From Lachnospiraceae bacterium (GTDB taxonomy: Bacteria; Bacillota; Clostridia; Lachnospirales; Lachnospiraceae): a stretch of 36,306 nt of DNA. Of the stretch, positions 8,353 through 17,145 are shown in pieces. A model generated the notes under the pieces. The model ran no database searches, was not told the origin of the DNA, and was given only the letters and a program-made list of their open reading frames with translations. Both the position numbers and the translations under genes were made by a program. Numbering within the stretch: the stretch's first letter is position 1; every line of letters starts with the position of its first letter. Where the stretch lies: the NCBI GenBank assembly GCA_022510605.1, contig JAFLTB010000027.1:1-36306 (forward strand). The letters run 5' to 3'.

Positions 8353-9795
8353 ATGAAGGAAGAAGGATTGCAAAAAAAGGTACTGTCCGGGCTGGCATGG
8401 AAATTTGGTGAGCGCATCGGCGCCCAGGCGGTGTCCTTTCTTGTATCCATGGTACTGGCCAGACTTCTTTTGCCGGAGGATTTTGGCGTAGTTGCCATGA
8501 TCACCATATTTATTGAGATTGCCAATGTCTTTGTAGTCAGTGGCTTTGGACAATCCCTGATTCAGAAGAAAAATGCCGACAATCTGGATTTTTCTTCTGT
8601 CTTTTATTTCAGTGTAACCATGTCGTGGCTGTTATACGCCCTTGTGTTTTTCTGCGCACCCTTTGTAGCCTCTTTTTTTAAGGAGCCTCTGCTGACATCG
8701 GTACTGCGGGTGATGGCTCTGAAGCTTCCGTTGGCGGGAGTAAATTCTGTTCAGCAGGCCTATGTGCAGAAGCATATGATGTTTAAGCGCTTCTTTTTTT
8801 CCACGCTGATTGGTACGGTGACCTCTGCGATAGTAGGGATTGCCATGGCCTATCAGGGCTTCGGCGCCTGGGCGCTGGTGGCGCAGTATCTGTTAAATTC
8901 CACCATGGATACGCTGGTTCTGTGGTTTACCGTGAAGTGGCGCCCCATCTGGCAGTTTTCCCTGAGCCGGATGAAGGAGTTGTTTGACTTTGGCTGGAAG
9001 ATGCTGTTGTCGGAACTGATTAACACCTCCTATAAGCAGGTAAGGGGACTGGTGATTGGAAAGAAATATACGGCAGCGGATTTGGCCTATTATAACCAGG
9101 GACAGAAACTTCCCAATGTGCTTGTGACGAATTTGAATTCCTCGATTGGCTCAGTGCTGTTTCCCGCCATGACAAAAAGGCAGGATGATAAGGAGAAGTT
9201 AAAAAACATGGTGCGCTTGTCGATTCAGGTTGGCTCCTTTCTCATATGGCCGCTGATGATTGGTATGGTGGTGGTGGCGGAGCCGGTGGTTCGTCTTATT
9301 TTTTCGGAACAATGGCTGGCCTGTGTGCCTTTTATGCAGATTGCCTGTATCCAGTATGCCTTGGAGCCGGTACAGACGGCGAATATCCAGGCGGTAAAGG
9401 CGCTGGGAAAAGGGCATACCATGCTGATTATGGAGATTATAAAAAAGGGGTTTGGCCTTATAACTCTGTTTGCCGTTATGAATCTGGGTGTGATGTGGAT
9501 TGCCTGGACAGGAATGCTTGTGACCTTTTTTGCCGCCCTTGTAAATTCCACACCGAACAGGCGGTATCTGGGTTACACATATAAAGAGCAGCTGGCGGAT
9601 TTGCTGCCGGCCATTTTGCTGTCCCTGCTGATGGGACTGGCGGTGTATGGTGTGGGCCTGCTTCCCATTCCTTTCCCGTATATTCTGGTGCTCCAGGTGG
9701 TTACCGGCGTTGTGGCATATCTGCTGTTGGGAGTGTGCTTCCGGGTAAAGGCCTTTTTCTATATTCTGGACATATTAAAAAGGAGAAAAAAGTGA
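8353..9795 (+). CDS. Wzx-type polysaccharide flippase (MOP superfamily)
   Basis: A 480-residue integral membrane protein with about 12-14 hydrophobic segments. The start (KVLSGLAWKFGERIGAQ, then VLARLLLPEDFGVVAM) is characteristic of the WzxC branch of polysaccharide transporters, which flip undecaprenyl-linked sugars across the cytoplasmic membrane. AGGAGAGG precedes the ATG. It follows the glycerophosphotransferase-like gene by 34 bases, and its TGA overlaps the GTG start of the next gene, so it belongs to the same operon. Its cargo is presumably the product of that transferase together with enzymes encoded elsewhere, since no glycosyltransferase cluster is nearby. The cargo is inferred only from position. 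Confidence 0.88.
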   Translation: MKEEGLQKKVLSGLAWKFGERIGAQAVSFLVSMVLARLLLPEDFGVVAMITIFIEIANVFVVSGFGQSLIQKKNADNLDFSSVFYFSVTMSWLLYALVFFCAPFVASFFKEPLLTSVLRVMALKLPLAGVNSVQQAYVQKHMMFKRFFFSTLIGTVTSAIVGIAMAYQGFGAWALVAQYLLNSTMDTLVLWFTVKWRPIWQFSLSRMKELFDFGWKMLLSELINTSYKQVRGLVIGKKYTAADLAYYNQGQKLPNVLVTNLNSSIGSVLFPAMTKRQDDKEKLKNMVRLSIQVGSFLIWPLMIGMVVVAEPVVRLIFSEQWLACVPFMQIACIQYALEPVQTANIQAVKALGKGHTMLIMEIIKKGFGLITLFAVMNLGVMWIAWTGMLVTFFAALVNSTPNRRYLGYTYKEQLADLLPAILLSLLMGLAVYGVGLLPIPFPYILVLQVVTGVVAYLLLGVCFRVKAFFYILDILKRRKK

Positions 9796-11558
9796 GAAAG
9801 TTACTGCGATTTTTGAATCATTACAAGATGGAAAGCATTCTGGCGCCGCTGTTTAAGCTGCTGGAAGCTTCCTTTGAACTTTTTGTGCCTTTAGTGATGG
9901 CGGCCATTATTGATGTGGGAATTGCCGGGAAGGATTATGCCTACATCTGGAAAATGGGCGCTCTTTTGGTGCTCCTGGCAGTGGTGGGGTTAGCGGCCTC
10001 TCTGACGGCCCAGTATTTTGCAGCCAGGGCAGCCGTGGGTTTTTCCGCCAGACTGAAGCACGAATTGTTGGAACATATTCAGAAATTGTCCTTTGGTGAT
10101 ATGGATTTGATGGGAACCTCTACGATGATTACCCGTATGACCAGCGATGTCAATCAGGTACAGGCCGGCGTCAATCTGGTTTTGCGGCTGTTTATGCGTT
10201 CACCTTTTATTGTCTTTGGCGCCATGATTATGGCCTTTACGGTGGATGTGCAGGCGGCTCTGGTATTTGTGGTGGCGATTCCCCTTCTGTCGCTGGTGGT
10301 GTTTGGCGTAATGGCGTTAAGCATTCCCCGGTACAAAAAGGTACAGGACGCACTGGATAAACTTTTGGGAAGAACCAGAGAAAACCTTACCGGTGCCAGA
10401 GTGCTTCGGGCCTTTCATAAGCAGGGAGAAGAGCGGGAACATTTTACCGGAGAAAATCAGGAGTTGAACCGGCTGCAGCAGAGTGTGGGGCGCATTGCGG
10501 CTCTGATGAATCCGATTACCTATCTGATTCTCAATGGAGCCATCATTGCCCTGATCTGGACAGGCGCTGTCCGGGTGGATATGGGAGTGCTGAGCCAGGG
10601 CCAGGTGGTGGCCCTAATCAACTATATGTCCCAGATTCTGGTGGAGCTGGTAAAACTGGCAAATCTGATTGTCAGCGTCAACAAGGCAGTTGCCTGTGGC
10701 AACCGGATTCAGGAAATCTTTGAATTAGAGCCGGGGCTTACCGGGCCGGAGACGGAGGAAACCTGGCCGGAGGAGGTCGAAGCAAAGAGACTGAAAGAGA
10801 TGGCTCCGGAGACGGGAGACGCCGTGGTATTTGAGCATGTAGGTTTGGTCTATCCCGGTGCCTCGGAGGAATCGCTGACGGATATTCATTTTTCTGTAAA
10901 AAAAGGAGAGGTCATTGGCGTTATCGGCGGCACCGGTTCCGGCAAGACCTCCTTAGTACATCTGTTACCCCGGTTTTATGACATAACCGCAGGCCGCCTT
11001 CTCATTGACGGCGTGGAAGCGGGGCAATACAATCTGCGCGGACTTCGGGAGAAGGTGGGAATTGTTTTGCAAAAATCCGTGCTTTTTCAGGGGACCATCC
11101 GCAGTAATTTGCTGTGGGGGCGAAAAGATGCCACAGAGGAAGAACTGTGGCAGGCCCTGCGCATTGCCCAGGCAGAGGAAATCGTGCGGCAAAAGAAGGA
11201 CGGTCTGGACGAGAAGGTAGAGCAGGAGGGACGGAATTTTTCCGGCGGGCAGAAACAGCGTCTGGCCATTGCCAGGGCATTGGTAAGGCGGCCGGACATT
11301 CTGATTTTAGACGACAGTGCTTCGGCGCTGGATTATGCCACGGACGCCGCTCTCCGAAAAGCCATAGGGGAAGAACTGACAGACATGACATTGTTCATTG
11401 TGTCCCAGCGCACGGCCTCAGTACGAAACGCCGACAAAATTGTGGTGCTGGAGGATGGCCGCATGGCAGGCCTTGGCACCCATGAACAGCTGCGGGAAAC
11501 CTGTGAGGTGTACCGTGAGATTTGCAAAGCGTCAGAAAGGGGGGGAAGTAAAGTATGA
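9792..11558 (+). CDS. Heterodimeric ABC exporter, subunit with degenerate ATP site (TM287-like)
   Basis: A 588-residue exporter half: six membrane helices (about 15-310) and an ATPase domain. Walker A GGTGSGKT (379-386) and signature FSGGQ (483-487) are present. The catalytic glutamate after Walker B is Asp (Asp507-Asp508, in LILDDSASALD) and the switch histidine is Gln539 (VSQR). This is the standard asymmetry of the non-catalytic half of heterodimeric exporters such as TM287/288, which also share the GTHEQL-type ending. The start is GTG 9792, set by AGGAG at 9781-9785 and overlapping the flippase stop. A longer in-frame ORF reaches back to 9735 but lacks a ribosome site. The partner is the next gene, joined by an ATGA overlap. 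It probably exports a drug-like or lipid-like compound. Confidence 0.9.
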   Translation: MRKLLRFLNHYKMESILAPLFKLLEASFELFVPLVMAAIIDVGIAGKDYAYIWKMGALLVLLAVVGLAASLTAQYFAARAAVGFSARLKHELLEHIQKLSFGDMDLMGTSTMITRMTSDVNQVQAGVNLVLRLFMRSPFIVFGAMIMAFTVDVQAALVFVVAIPLLSLVVFGVMALSIPRYKKVQDALDKLLGRTRENLTGARVLRAFHKQGEEREHFTGENQELNRLQQSVGRIAALMNPITYLILNGAIIALIWTGAVRVDMGVLSQGQVVALINYMSQILVELVKLANLIVSVNKAVACGNRIQEIFELEPGLTGPETEETWPEEVEAKRLKEMAPETGDAVVFEHVGLVYPGASEESLTDIHFSVKKGEVIGVIGGTGSGKTSLVHLLPRFYDITAGRLLIDGVEAGQYNLRGLREKVGIVLQKSVLFQGTIRSNLLWGRKDATEEELWQALRIAQAEEIVRQKKDGLDEKVEQEGRNFSGGQKQRLAIARALVRRPDILILDDSASALDYATDAALRKAIGEELTDMTLFIVSQRTASVRNADKIVVLEDGRMAGLGTHEQLRETCEVYREICKASERGGSKV

Positions 11559-13288
11559 GACAGAAGGAAATTATTCAAAAGGTACTGCGTTATATCCGCC
11601 ATTACTGGTTTTATCTCATTGCCTCTCTGCTGTTAGCGGTGCTGTCTGTGGCGCTTACTTTGTATATCCCCATCCTCACCGGCAATGCGGTGGATGCGAT
11701 TTTAGCGCCGGGCCAGGTGGATTATGCGGTGATTTTTTCCATCTGCCGGAAAATTGCCATTGCCATACTTTTTACGGTGGCGGCCCAGTGGATAATGAAC
11801 GTATGCAACAACCGGATTACCTACGGTGTTGTCCGGGATATCCGGGCAGACGCTTTTACAAGGCTGGGAGAGCTGCCCCTTCGCTATATTGACAGCCACC
11901 CCCATGGCGGTGTGGTGAGCCGGGTCATTGCGGATGCAGACCAGTTTGCCGACGGGCTTTTGATGGGATTTACCCAGCTTTTTACCGGTGTGATTACGAT
12001 TCTTGGCACGCTGGGCTTTATGCTCAGTGTCAGTCTTCCCATTACTGTGGTGGTGGTTGTGGTGACGCCGGTATCCCTGTTTGCCGCCAGTTTTATTGCC
12101 AGACGGACATACCAGATGTTCCGCCTGCAGTCGGAGGCCAGAGGGGAGCAGACGGCGTTGGTGGAGGAGATGATTGGCAATCAGAGGGTGGTACAGGCCT
12201 TTGGCCATGAGCAGGAGAGCCTGGAGGATTTTGATGAGATAAATGAGAGACTGCGGAAATATTCCCTGAAGGGCATCTTCTTTTCCTCCATTACCAATCC
12301 GGTCACCCGGTTTGTCAACAGTCTGGTATATGCCAGCGTGGGTATCTTTGGAGCCATCTATGCTGTGCAGGGCGGTATCACCGTAGGAATGCTTTCCTGC
12401 TTTTTAAGCTATGCCAATCAGTATACCAAGCCCTTTAATGAAATTTCCGGGGTGGTGACAGAACTGCAAAATGCCATTGCCTGTGCCGGACGGATTCTGG
12501 AGCTCATAGAGGAGGAGCCGGAGCCGGCGGAACCGGCGGATGCGGTGGTCTTAGAGGAAGCGGATGGTACAGTGGACATAGAAGATGTGTTCTTTGCCTA
12601 TGAGCCCTCCCAGAAACTCATAGAGAATTTCAATCTCCATGTGAAGCCGGGTCAGCGCATTGCCATTGTGGGGCCTACGGGCTGTGGAAAAACCACCCTC
12701 ATCAATCTGCTGATGCGGTTTTATGATGTAGACAGCGGCACCATCCGGGTGTCCGGCCATGACATACGGAAAATCACCAGGGAAAGCCTGCGGAATAACT
12801 ATGGCATGGTGCTGCAGGAAACCTGGCTGAAAACCGGGACAATCCGGGAAAATATTGCCATGGGACGGCCGGAGGCTTCAGAGGAGGAAATTGTAGAAGC
12901 GGCCAAGGCCAGCCACGCCCATGGATTTATCCGCCGTCTGTCCAAAGGCTATGACACGGTAATCGGCGAGGACGGTGGAAATTTATCCGCAGGACAGAAG
13001 CAGTTATTGTGCATTGCCAGAGTGATGCTCTGCCTGCCGCCCATGTTGATTCTGGACGAGGCCACCTCCTCCATAGATACCCGGACAGAGATGCGGATTC
13101 AGCAGGCCTTTGCCAGAATGATGAAAGGGCGCACCAGTTTTATTGTGGCCCACCGGCTTTCCACGATACAGGAGGCAGATGTAATTCTGGTGATGCGGGA
13201 TGGGAAAATTATTGAGCAGGGCAGCCATAAAGAGCTGTTAGAACAGGGAGGCTTTTACCGCCAGCTCTTTGAGGCCCAGTGGAGCTGA
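11555..13288 (+). CDS. Heterodimeric ABC exporter, catalytic partner subunit (TM288-like)
   Basis: A 577-residue exporter half with six membrane helices and an ATPase domain whose own Walker B glutamate and switch histidine are canonical: Walker A GPTGCGKT (373-380), Walker B Asp501-Glu502, His533. The signature is LSAGQ (477-481), with Ala in place of the usual first Gly. In such pairs one composite site hydrolyses ATP and the other mainly binds it, which fits the complementary degeneracy of the preceding gene. The start overlaps the previous stop (ATGA), so the subunits are probably made in equal amounts. This is the last gene of the seven-gene operon. The BmrCD/LmrCD-like arrangement suggests multidrug export, but the true substrate is unknown. 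Confidence 0.9.
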   Translation: MRQKEIIQKVLRYIRHYWFYLIASLLLAVLSVALTLYIPILTGNAVDAILAPGQVDYAVIFSICRKIAIAILFTVAAQWIMNVCNNRITYGVVRDIRADAFTRLGELPLRYIDSHPHGGVVSRVIADADQFADGLLMGFTQLFTGVITILGTLGFMLSVSLPITVVVVVVTPVSLFAASFIARRTYQMFRLQSEARGEQTALVEEMIGNQRVVQAFGHEQESLEDFDEINERLRKYSLKGIFFSSITNPVTRFVNSLVYASVGIFGAIYAVQGGITVGMLSCFLSYANQYTKPFNEISGVVTELQNAIACAGRILELIEEEPEPAEPADAVVLEEADGTVDIEDVFFAYEPSQKLIENFNLHVKPGQRIAIVGPTGCGKTTLINLLMRFYDVDSGTIRVSGHDIRKITRESLRNNYGMVLQETWLKTGTIRENIAMGRPEASEEEIVEAAKASHAHGFIRRLSKGYDTVIGEDGGNLSAGQKQLLCIARVMLCLPPMLILDEATSSIDTRTEMRIQQAFARMMKGRTSFIVAHRLSTIQEADVILVMRDGKIIEQGSHKELLEQGGFYRQLFEAQWS

Positions 13289-13308
13289 TGCTTTCATCTG
13301 CTCTTTTG
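13283..13308 (+). terminator. Weak candidate terminator at the operon end
   Basis: AGCTGATG (13283-13290) and CATCTGCT (13295-13302) pair with one T-T mismatch around a 4-base loop and are followed by CTTTTG. It overlaps the stop codon of the ABC gene. The stem is short and the T run weak, so this is only a candidate. Confidence 0.33.
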
Positions 13309-13421
13309 TATGAAAAAGTCATTATTTACCAACACTAGTGGAAAATTGTGCCGGAGTGTCAGAAGTCTGGTGTATAGCACGATGCCGTTATGATTACAGA
13401 CACTCCAGAATGGAGGGAATA

Positions 13422-14645
13422 ATGACTTTTGATGAATTATACAGGCGGGTGTTAAAGGACAGGCTCAAGGGGAGAGGAATCGAATCCATTGGCCGTCAGG
13501 CCAGGAAGAAGTTAGACTGTCTGCTCCATCCTGAAAAATATCCGCTGATATGGAAGGAGAATCCCTGCGACTGCAGTGACGCCCAGTGTGTGACGGCCTG
13601 TATGTTTCAGGCGCTGGAAATTCAAAATGGGGAAGTGGCATTAAACCCGGACAATTGTGTGGGCTGTGCCCGGTGTGTGGAGGCATGCCAGAATAAAAAT
13701 CTCACTTTCAGCCGCGATGCGGTGAAGGCGGTGGAACTGCTGAAAACCTCGGAGGAACCGGTGTATGCGCTGATGGCGCCGGCTTATGTGGGGCAGTTTG
13801 GAGGGGCGGCCACTCCGGGACGACTGCGCAGTGCCCTGAAGGGAATGGGGTTTACCGGTATGCTTGAGGTGGCGGCCTTTGCGGATATATTGACCTTAAA
13901 GGAATCCCTGGAATTTTGTGCCAATATGGAAAAGCCGGAGGGATTCCAGCTCACCAGCTGCTGTTGTCCTATCTGGATTTCCATGATACGGAAGGAATTT
14001 ACAAAGATTGCCGGCCATCTTCCTGCCTCTGTATCGCCGATGATTGCCGCCGGAAGAATTGCCAAGGTTCTCCATGAGGGCTGTAAGACCATTTTTGTGG
14101 GGCCCTGTATGGCCAAAAAAGCAGAGATACGGGAACCGGATCTGGAAGGAGCCATTGACTGTGTTCTTACCTTTGAGGAATTGCAGGATATGTTTGAGGC
14201 GCTAGCGGTGGATTTTGAGAGTATGGAAGAGGATGAAAACGAGCATTCTGCCTCGGCGGGGCGGATGTATGCTCGCACCGGAGGCGTGAGCAGTGCGGTG
14301 AAGGAGTGTGTGAAAAGCATTGAACCCGGATGCGAAATGACACCGGTATGTGCCTGTGGGCCGGCTAACTGCAAGAAGATGCTGCAGCGGGTGCTGGATG
14401 GGCAGTTAGCGGGAAACTTTTTTGAGGGCATGGCCTGTGAAGGAGGCTGCGTAGGGGGACCTAAGAGAAATATTGAAAAAGAGGAGGGCACAGACTTTGT
14501 GGACGCCTATGCCAGCGAGGCGAAATACCGGACGCCGGGAGAGAATCCCTATGTGCTGGATTTGATACAGAGGCTGGGCTTTCAGACGGTGGAAGATTTT
14601 CTGGAAAACAGTCAGATACTGACAAGGGAACTATCTGCAGATTAG
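13422..14645 (+). CDS. Stand-alone [FeFe]-hydrogenase-like iron-sulfur protein
   Basis: A 407-residue protein. An N-terminal two-cluster ferredoxin region has one unusual set (Cys49, 51, 56, 60; C-X-C-X4-C-X3-C) and one normal set (Cys79, 82, 85, 89). An H-cluster domain follows. Its motifs are TSCCCPIW (178-185), GPCMAKKAE (Cys229) and MACEGGCVGG (Cys339, 343), so all four H-cluster cysteines can be assigned (182, 229, 339, 343). The first motif carries three cysteines in a row where catalytic enzymes have TSCCP. The third ends GGPKR rather than GGGQP. It lacks the 2Fe-2S domain of HydA. A group B or C [FeFe]-hydrogenase, hydrogen-sensing or monomeric, is likely but the subgroup is uncertain. 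The ATG at 13422 follows TGGAGGG. Confidence 0.82.
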   Translation: MTFDELYRRVLKDRLKGRGIESIGRQARKKLDCLLHPEKYPLIWKENPCDCSDAQCVTACMFQALEIQNGEVALNPDNCVGCARCVEACQNKNLTFSRDAVKAVELLKTSEEPVYALMAPAYVGQFGGAATPGRLRSALKGMGFTGMLEVAAFADILTLKESLEFCANMEKPEGFQLTSCCCPIWISMIRKEFTKIAGHLPASVSPMIAAGRIAKVLHEGCKTIFVGPCMAKKAEIREPDLEGAIDCVLTFEELQDMFEALAVDFESMEEDENEHSASAGRMYARTGGVSSAVKECVKSIEPGCEMTPVCACGPANCKKMLQRVLDGQLAGNFFEGMACEGGCVGGPKRNIEKEEGTDFVDAYASEAKYRTPGENPYVLDLIQRLGFQTVEDFLENSQILTRELSAD

Positions 14646-14657
14646 CAGAAATTTCTA

Positions 14658-14686
14658 TTTACTGTTTTGTGAAAATATGATAAAAT
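14658..14686 (+). promoter_or_regulatory. Candidate promoter upstream of hydCBA
   Basis: TTTACT (14658-14663) and TAAAAT (14681-14686) are separated by 17 bases. The first matches the -35 consensus at four of six positions and the second the -10 consensus at five. No better promoter is visible before hydC, and only about 40 bases lie between the terminator and the hydC start. Confidence 0.4.
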
Positions 14687-14690
14687 GAAA

Positions 14691-14733
14691 AAAAATCCGA
14701 CATGCTTTGTGCTTTGAAGATGCCGGATTTTTT
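14691..14733 (+). terminator. Intrinsic terminator between the hydrogenase-like gene and hydCBA
   Basis: AAATCCG with CAT (to 14703) pairs with ATG and CGGATTT (from 14720) across one mismatch, with a loop of about 16 bases and a run of T residues to 14733. It would end transcripts of the gene ending at 14645. Because the only candidate hydC promoter lies just upstream of it, it may also form the start of the hydCBA 5' UTR. Confidence 0.72.
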
Positions 14734-14774
14734 GTGCAAATACACGTCCGGAATGACGGAAAGGAGAGGAAATT

Positions 14775-15260
14775 TTGAACGAACTGGAACAGGCAAAAAT
14801 GGATGAGATTTTACAGGCGCATAATTATGACAAGACACTGGTGATTGCCATTATGCAGGAGGTACAGAAAGAGTACCACTATCTCCCGGAGGAGATGCTT
14901 AGTTATATTGCCAAAGAATTAAAATTAAGTGAAGCAAAAATTTACGGGGTAGCTACCTTCTACGAAAATTTTTCGTTGGAACCAAAGGGGAAATATGTGA
15001 TTAAAATCTGTGACGGCACGGCATGCCATGTGCGTAAGTCCGTACCGATTTTGGAGGAGTTTCGAAAGACACTGGAGGTGTCCGAGGAAAAACCAACCAC
15101 GGAAGACATGCTGTTTACAGTGGAGACGGTATCCTGTCTGGGAGCCTGTGGTCTGGCGCCGGTCTGTACCGTCAACGACCATGTGCATCCGTCCATGACT
15201 CCGGAGAAGGCAAAGGAACTGATTAAAGAACTGAAGGAGGAAGCGGCTCATGAAAATTAA
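14775..15260 (+). CDS. hydC: Bifurcating [FeFe]-hydrogenase subunit HydC (NuoE-like)
   Basis: A 161-residue thioredoxin-like 2Fe-2S protein of the NuoE/24-kDa family. Its cluster cysteines are Cys79 and Cys84 (CDGTAC) and Cys121 and Cys125 (CLGAC). In the HydABC complex it links NADH oxidation at HydB to the iron-sulfur chain of HydA. The start codon is TTG at 14775, chosen because AAGGAGAGG ends six bases upstream. The next in-frame ATG is eight codons in and would cut into the conserved start. The last 11 bases overlap hydB, whose ribosome site AAGGAGG lies inside this gene. Confidence 0.93.
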   Translation: MNELEQAKMDEILQAHNYDKTLVIAIMQEVQKEYHYLPEEMLSYIAKELKLSEAKIYGVATFYENFSLEPKGKYVIKICDGTACHVRKSVPILEEFRKTLEVSEEKPTTEDMLFTVETVSCLGACGLAPVCTVNDHVHPSMTPEKAKELIKELKEEAAHEN

Positions 15261-17139
15261 GGACCGGGAAGAACTGATTGCAAAGCAGGCAGAGTACAAA
15301 GAATCGCTGAACAGCCAGAGAAAGCAGATTCTGATTTGTGCCGGTACAGGATGTGTAGCAGGCGGTTCGCTGGAAATATATGCAAAAATGAAAGAAATCA
15401 TCGAGGCTAAGGGGCTGAAATGTGCCCTTGTGCTGGAGAAAGACCCTCACGGCGACAGCATTGGCCTGAAGAAGAGCGGCTGTCACGGATTTTGTGAAAT
15501 GGGCCCGCTGCTCCGGATTGAACCAATGGGCTGGCTTTACATAAAAGTGGGGCTGGAGGACTGCGAGGAAATTATTGAAAAATCCATTGTCGGTGACGAA
15601 GTGATTGACCGGCTGGTGTATAAGGACATGGATGGAAATGCCTATGTAAAGCAGGAAGAGATTCCGTTTTACAAGCAGCAGACCCGTATTGCTCTGGAAT
15701 ACTGTGGACACATCAATGCCGAAAGCATTGCTGAGTATCTGGCGCTGGGTGGTTACAGTGCGGTTGCCAAAGCGCTGTTTGATATGAAACCCCAGGAGAT
15801 TGTAGATGAGATTACGGAGTCGGCTCTGCGCGGCCGGGGAGGCGGCGGTTTCCCGGCGGGAAGAAAATGGCAGCAGGTATTAAATCAGGATTCAGAGATT
15901 AAGTACATTGTCTGTAACGGCGATGAGGGTGACCCGGGAGCCTTTATGGACCGCTCCATGATGGAGGGTGAACCCCACCGTGTCATTGAGGGTATGCTGA
16001 TTGCGGCCATTGCTACGGGGGCCCACTATGGTTATATTTATGTGCGTGCTGAGTATCCGCTGGCAGTAGAGCGTTTGCAGAGGGCGATTAGCAAAGCAAA
16101 GGACAGAGGGCTTTTAGGTAAAAATATTCTGGGCTCCGGCTTTGACTTCGATTTGAGAATCAGCCAGGGCGCCGGTGCCTTTGTCTGTGGTGAGGGAAGC
16201 GCCCTGACCACATCCATTGAGGGAAATCGTGGTATGCCCCGTGTAAAACCGCCGAGAACCGTGGAGCATGGACTCTTTGACAAGCCGACGGTATTGAATA
16301 ACGTGGAGACCTTCTGTAATGTGCCTCCGATTATTTTGAACGGCGCCAAGTGGTATCAGGGATATGGCCCGGAGAACAACCACGGTACCAAGGCCTTTGC
16401 CCTGACGGGAAATGTGCAGAACACCGGTCTGATTGAGGTGCCGATGGGTACTACGCTGCGGGAGGTTATCTTTGACATCGGCGGCGGTGTAAAGGGCGGC
16501 GAATTTAAGGCGGTGCAGATTGGCGGTCCTTCCGGCGGGTGTCTGTGCCTGAGTGACACGGAAAACCATCTGGATATGAGACTGGATTTTGATTCCCTGA
16601 AAAAGGTGGGGGCCATGATTGGCTCTGGCGGCCTGGTGGTTATGAACGACAAGAGTTGTATGGTGGAAGTGGCAAGATTCTTCATGAACTTTACCCAGAA
16701 CGAATCCTGCGGTAAATGTGTGCCATGCCGTGAGGGAACCAAGCGGATGTTAGAACTTCTTACCGATATTACGGAGGGCCGGGGCACCATGGAGCATATT
16801 GAATTACTGGAAACCCTGTCGGAGACCGTTTCGGCCACTGCGCTCTGCGGTCTGGGCAAGACAGCCGCTTCCCCGGTGGTGTCCACGCTGAAATATTTCC
16901 GGGATGAGTACATTGCCCATGTGGTGGATAAAAAATGTCCGGCGGGCCAGTGCAAGGCGTTGACCAGTTTACAGATTGATTCGGAACTTTGCAAGGGCTG
17001 TACCAAATGTGCGAGAATGTGCCCGGTTGGTGCTATTACAGGCCAGGTGAAAGAACCGCATACCATTGATACGACAAAATGTATTAAGTGCGGGGCCTGC
17101 AAAGATGGCTGTAACTTTGGCGCAATTAAGGAGGTATAG
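15250..17139 (+). CDS. hydB: Bifurcating [FeFe]-hydrogenase subunit HydB (NuoF-like)
   Basis: A 629-residue flavoprotein subunit. In order it has an N-terminal 2Fe-2S thioredoxin-like domain (ICAGTGC and GCHGFCEMGP), the NuoF core with the FMN/NADH loop GRGGGGFPAGRKW and GDEGDPGAFMD, the 4Fe-4S motif ESCGKCVPCREGT, and a C-terminal two-cluster ferredoxin (CKGCTKCARMC and CIKCGACKDGC). This is the full layout of the HydB/HndC subunit. It uses FMN to exchange electrons among NAD(H), ferredoxin and the hydrogenase. It lies in the cytoplasm with HydC and HydA. hydA follows after six bases. Confidence 0.95.
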   Translation: MKIKDREELIAKQAEYKESLNSQRKQILICAGTGCVAGGSLEIYAKMKEIIEAKGLKCALVLEKDPHGDSIGLKKSGCHGFCEMGPLLRIEPMGWLYIKVGLEDCEEIIEKSIVGDEVIDRLVYKDMDGNAYVKQEEIPFYKQQTRIALEYCGHINAESIAEYLALGGYSAVAKALFDMKPQEIVDEITESALRGRGGGGFPAGRKWQQVLNQDSEIKYIVCNGDEGDPGAFMDRSMMEGEPHRVIEGMLIAAIATGAHYGYIYVRAEYPLAVERLQRAISKAKDRGLLGKNILGSGFDFDLRISQGAGAFVCGEGSALTTSIEGNRGMPRVKPPRTVEHGLFDKPTVLNNVETFCNVPPIILNGAKWYQGYGPENNHGTKAFALTGNVQNTGLIEVPMGTTLREVIFDIGGGVKGGEFKAVQIGGPSGGCLCLSDTENHLDMRLDFDSLKKVGAMIGSGGLVVMNDKSCMVEVARFFMNFTQNESCGKCVPCREGTKRMLELLTDITEGRGTMEHIELLETLSETVSATALCGLGKTAASPVVSTLKYFRDEYIAHVVDKKCPAGQCKALTSLQIDSELCKGCTKCARMCPVGAITGQVKEPHTIDTTKCIKCGACKDGCNFGAIKEV

Positions 17140-17145
17140 GAAATC

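Noticed and set aside
7170..9795. A complete teichoic acid biosynthesis cluster.
   Set aside because: Only one TagB/F-like enzyme and one flippase are present. The committed glycosyltransferases, cytidylyltransferase and TagGH-type exporter are absent.
13353..13406. An 8-base inverted repeat (GGAGTGTC and GACACTCC) before the hydrogenase-like gene as an operator.
   Set aside because: The arms are 38 bases apart with little inner pairing and no clear promoter beside them. It could easily arise by chance.
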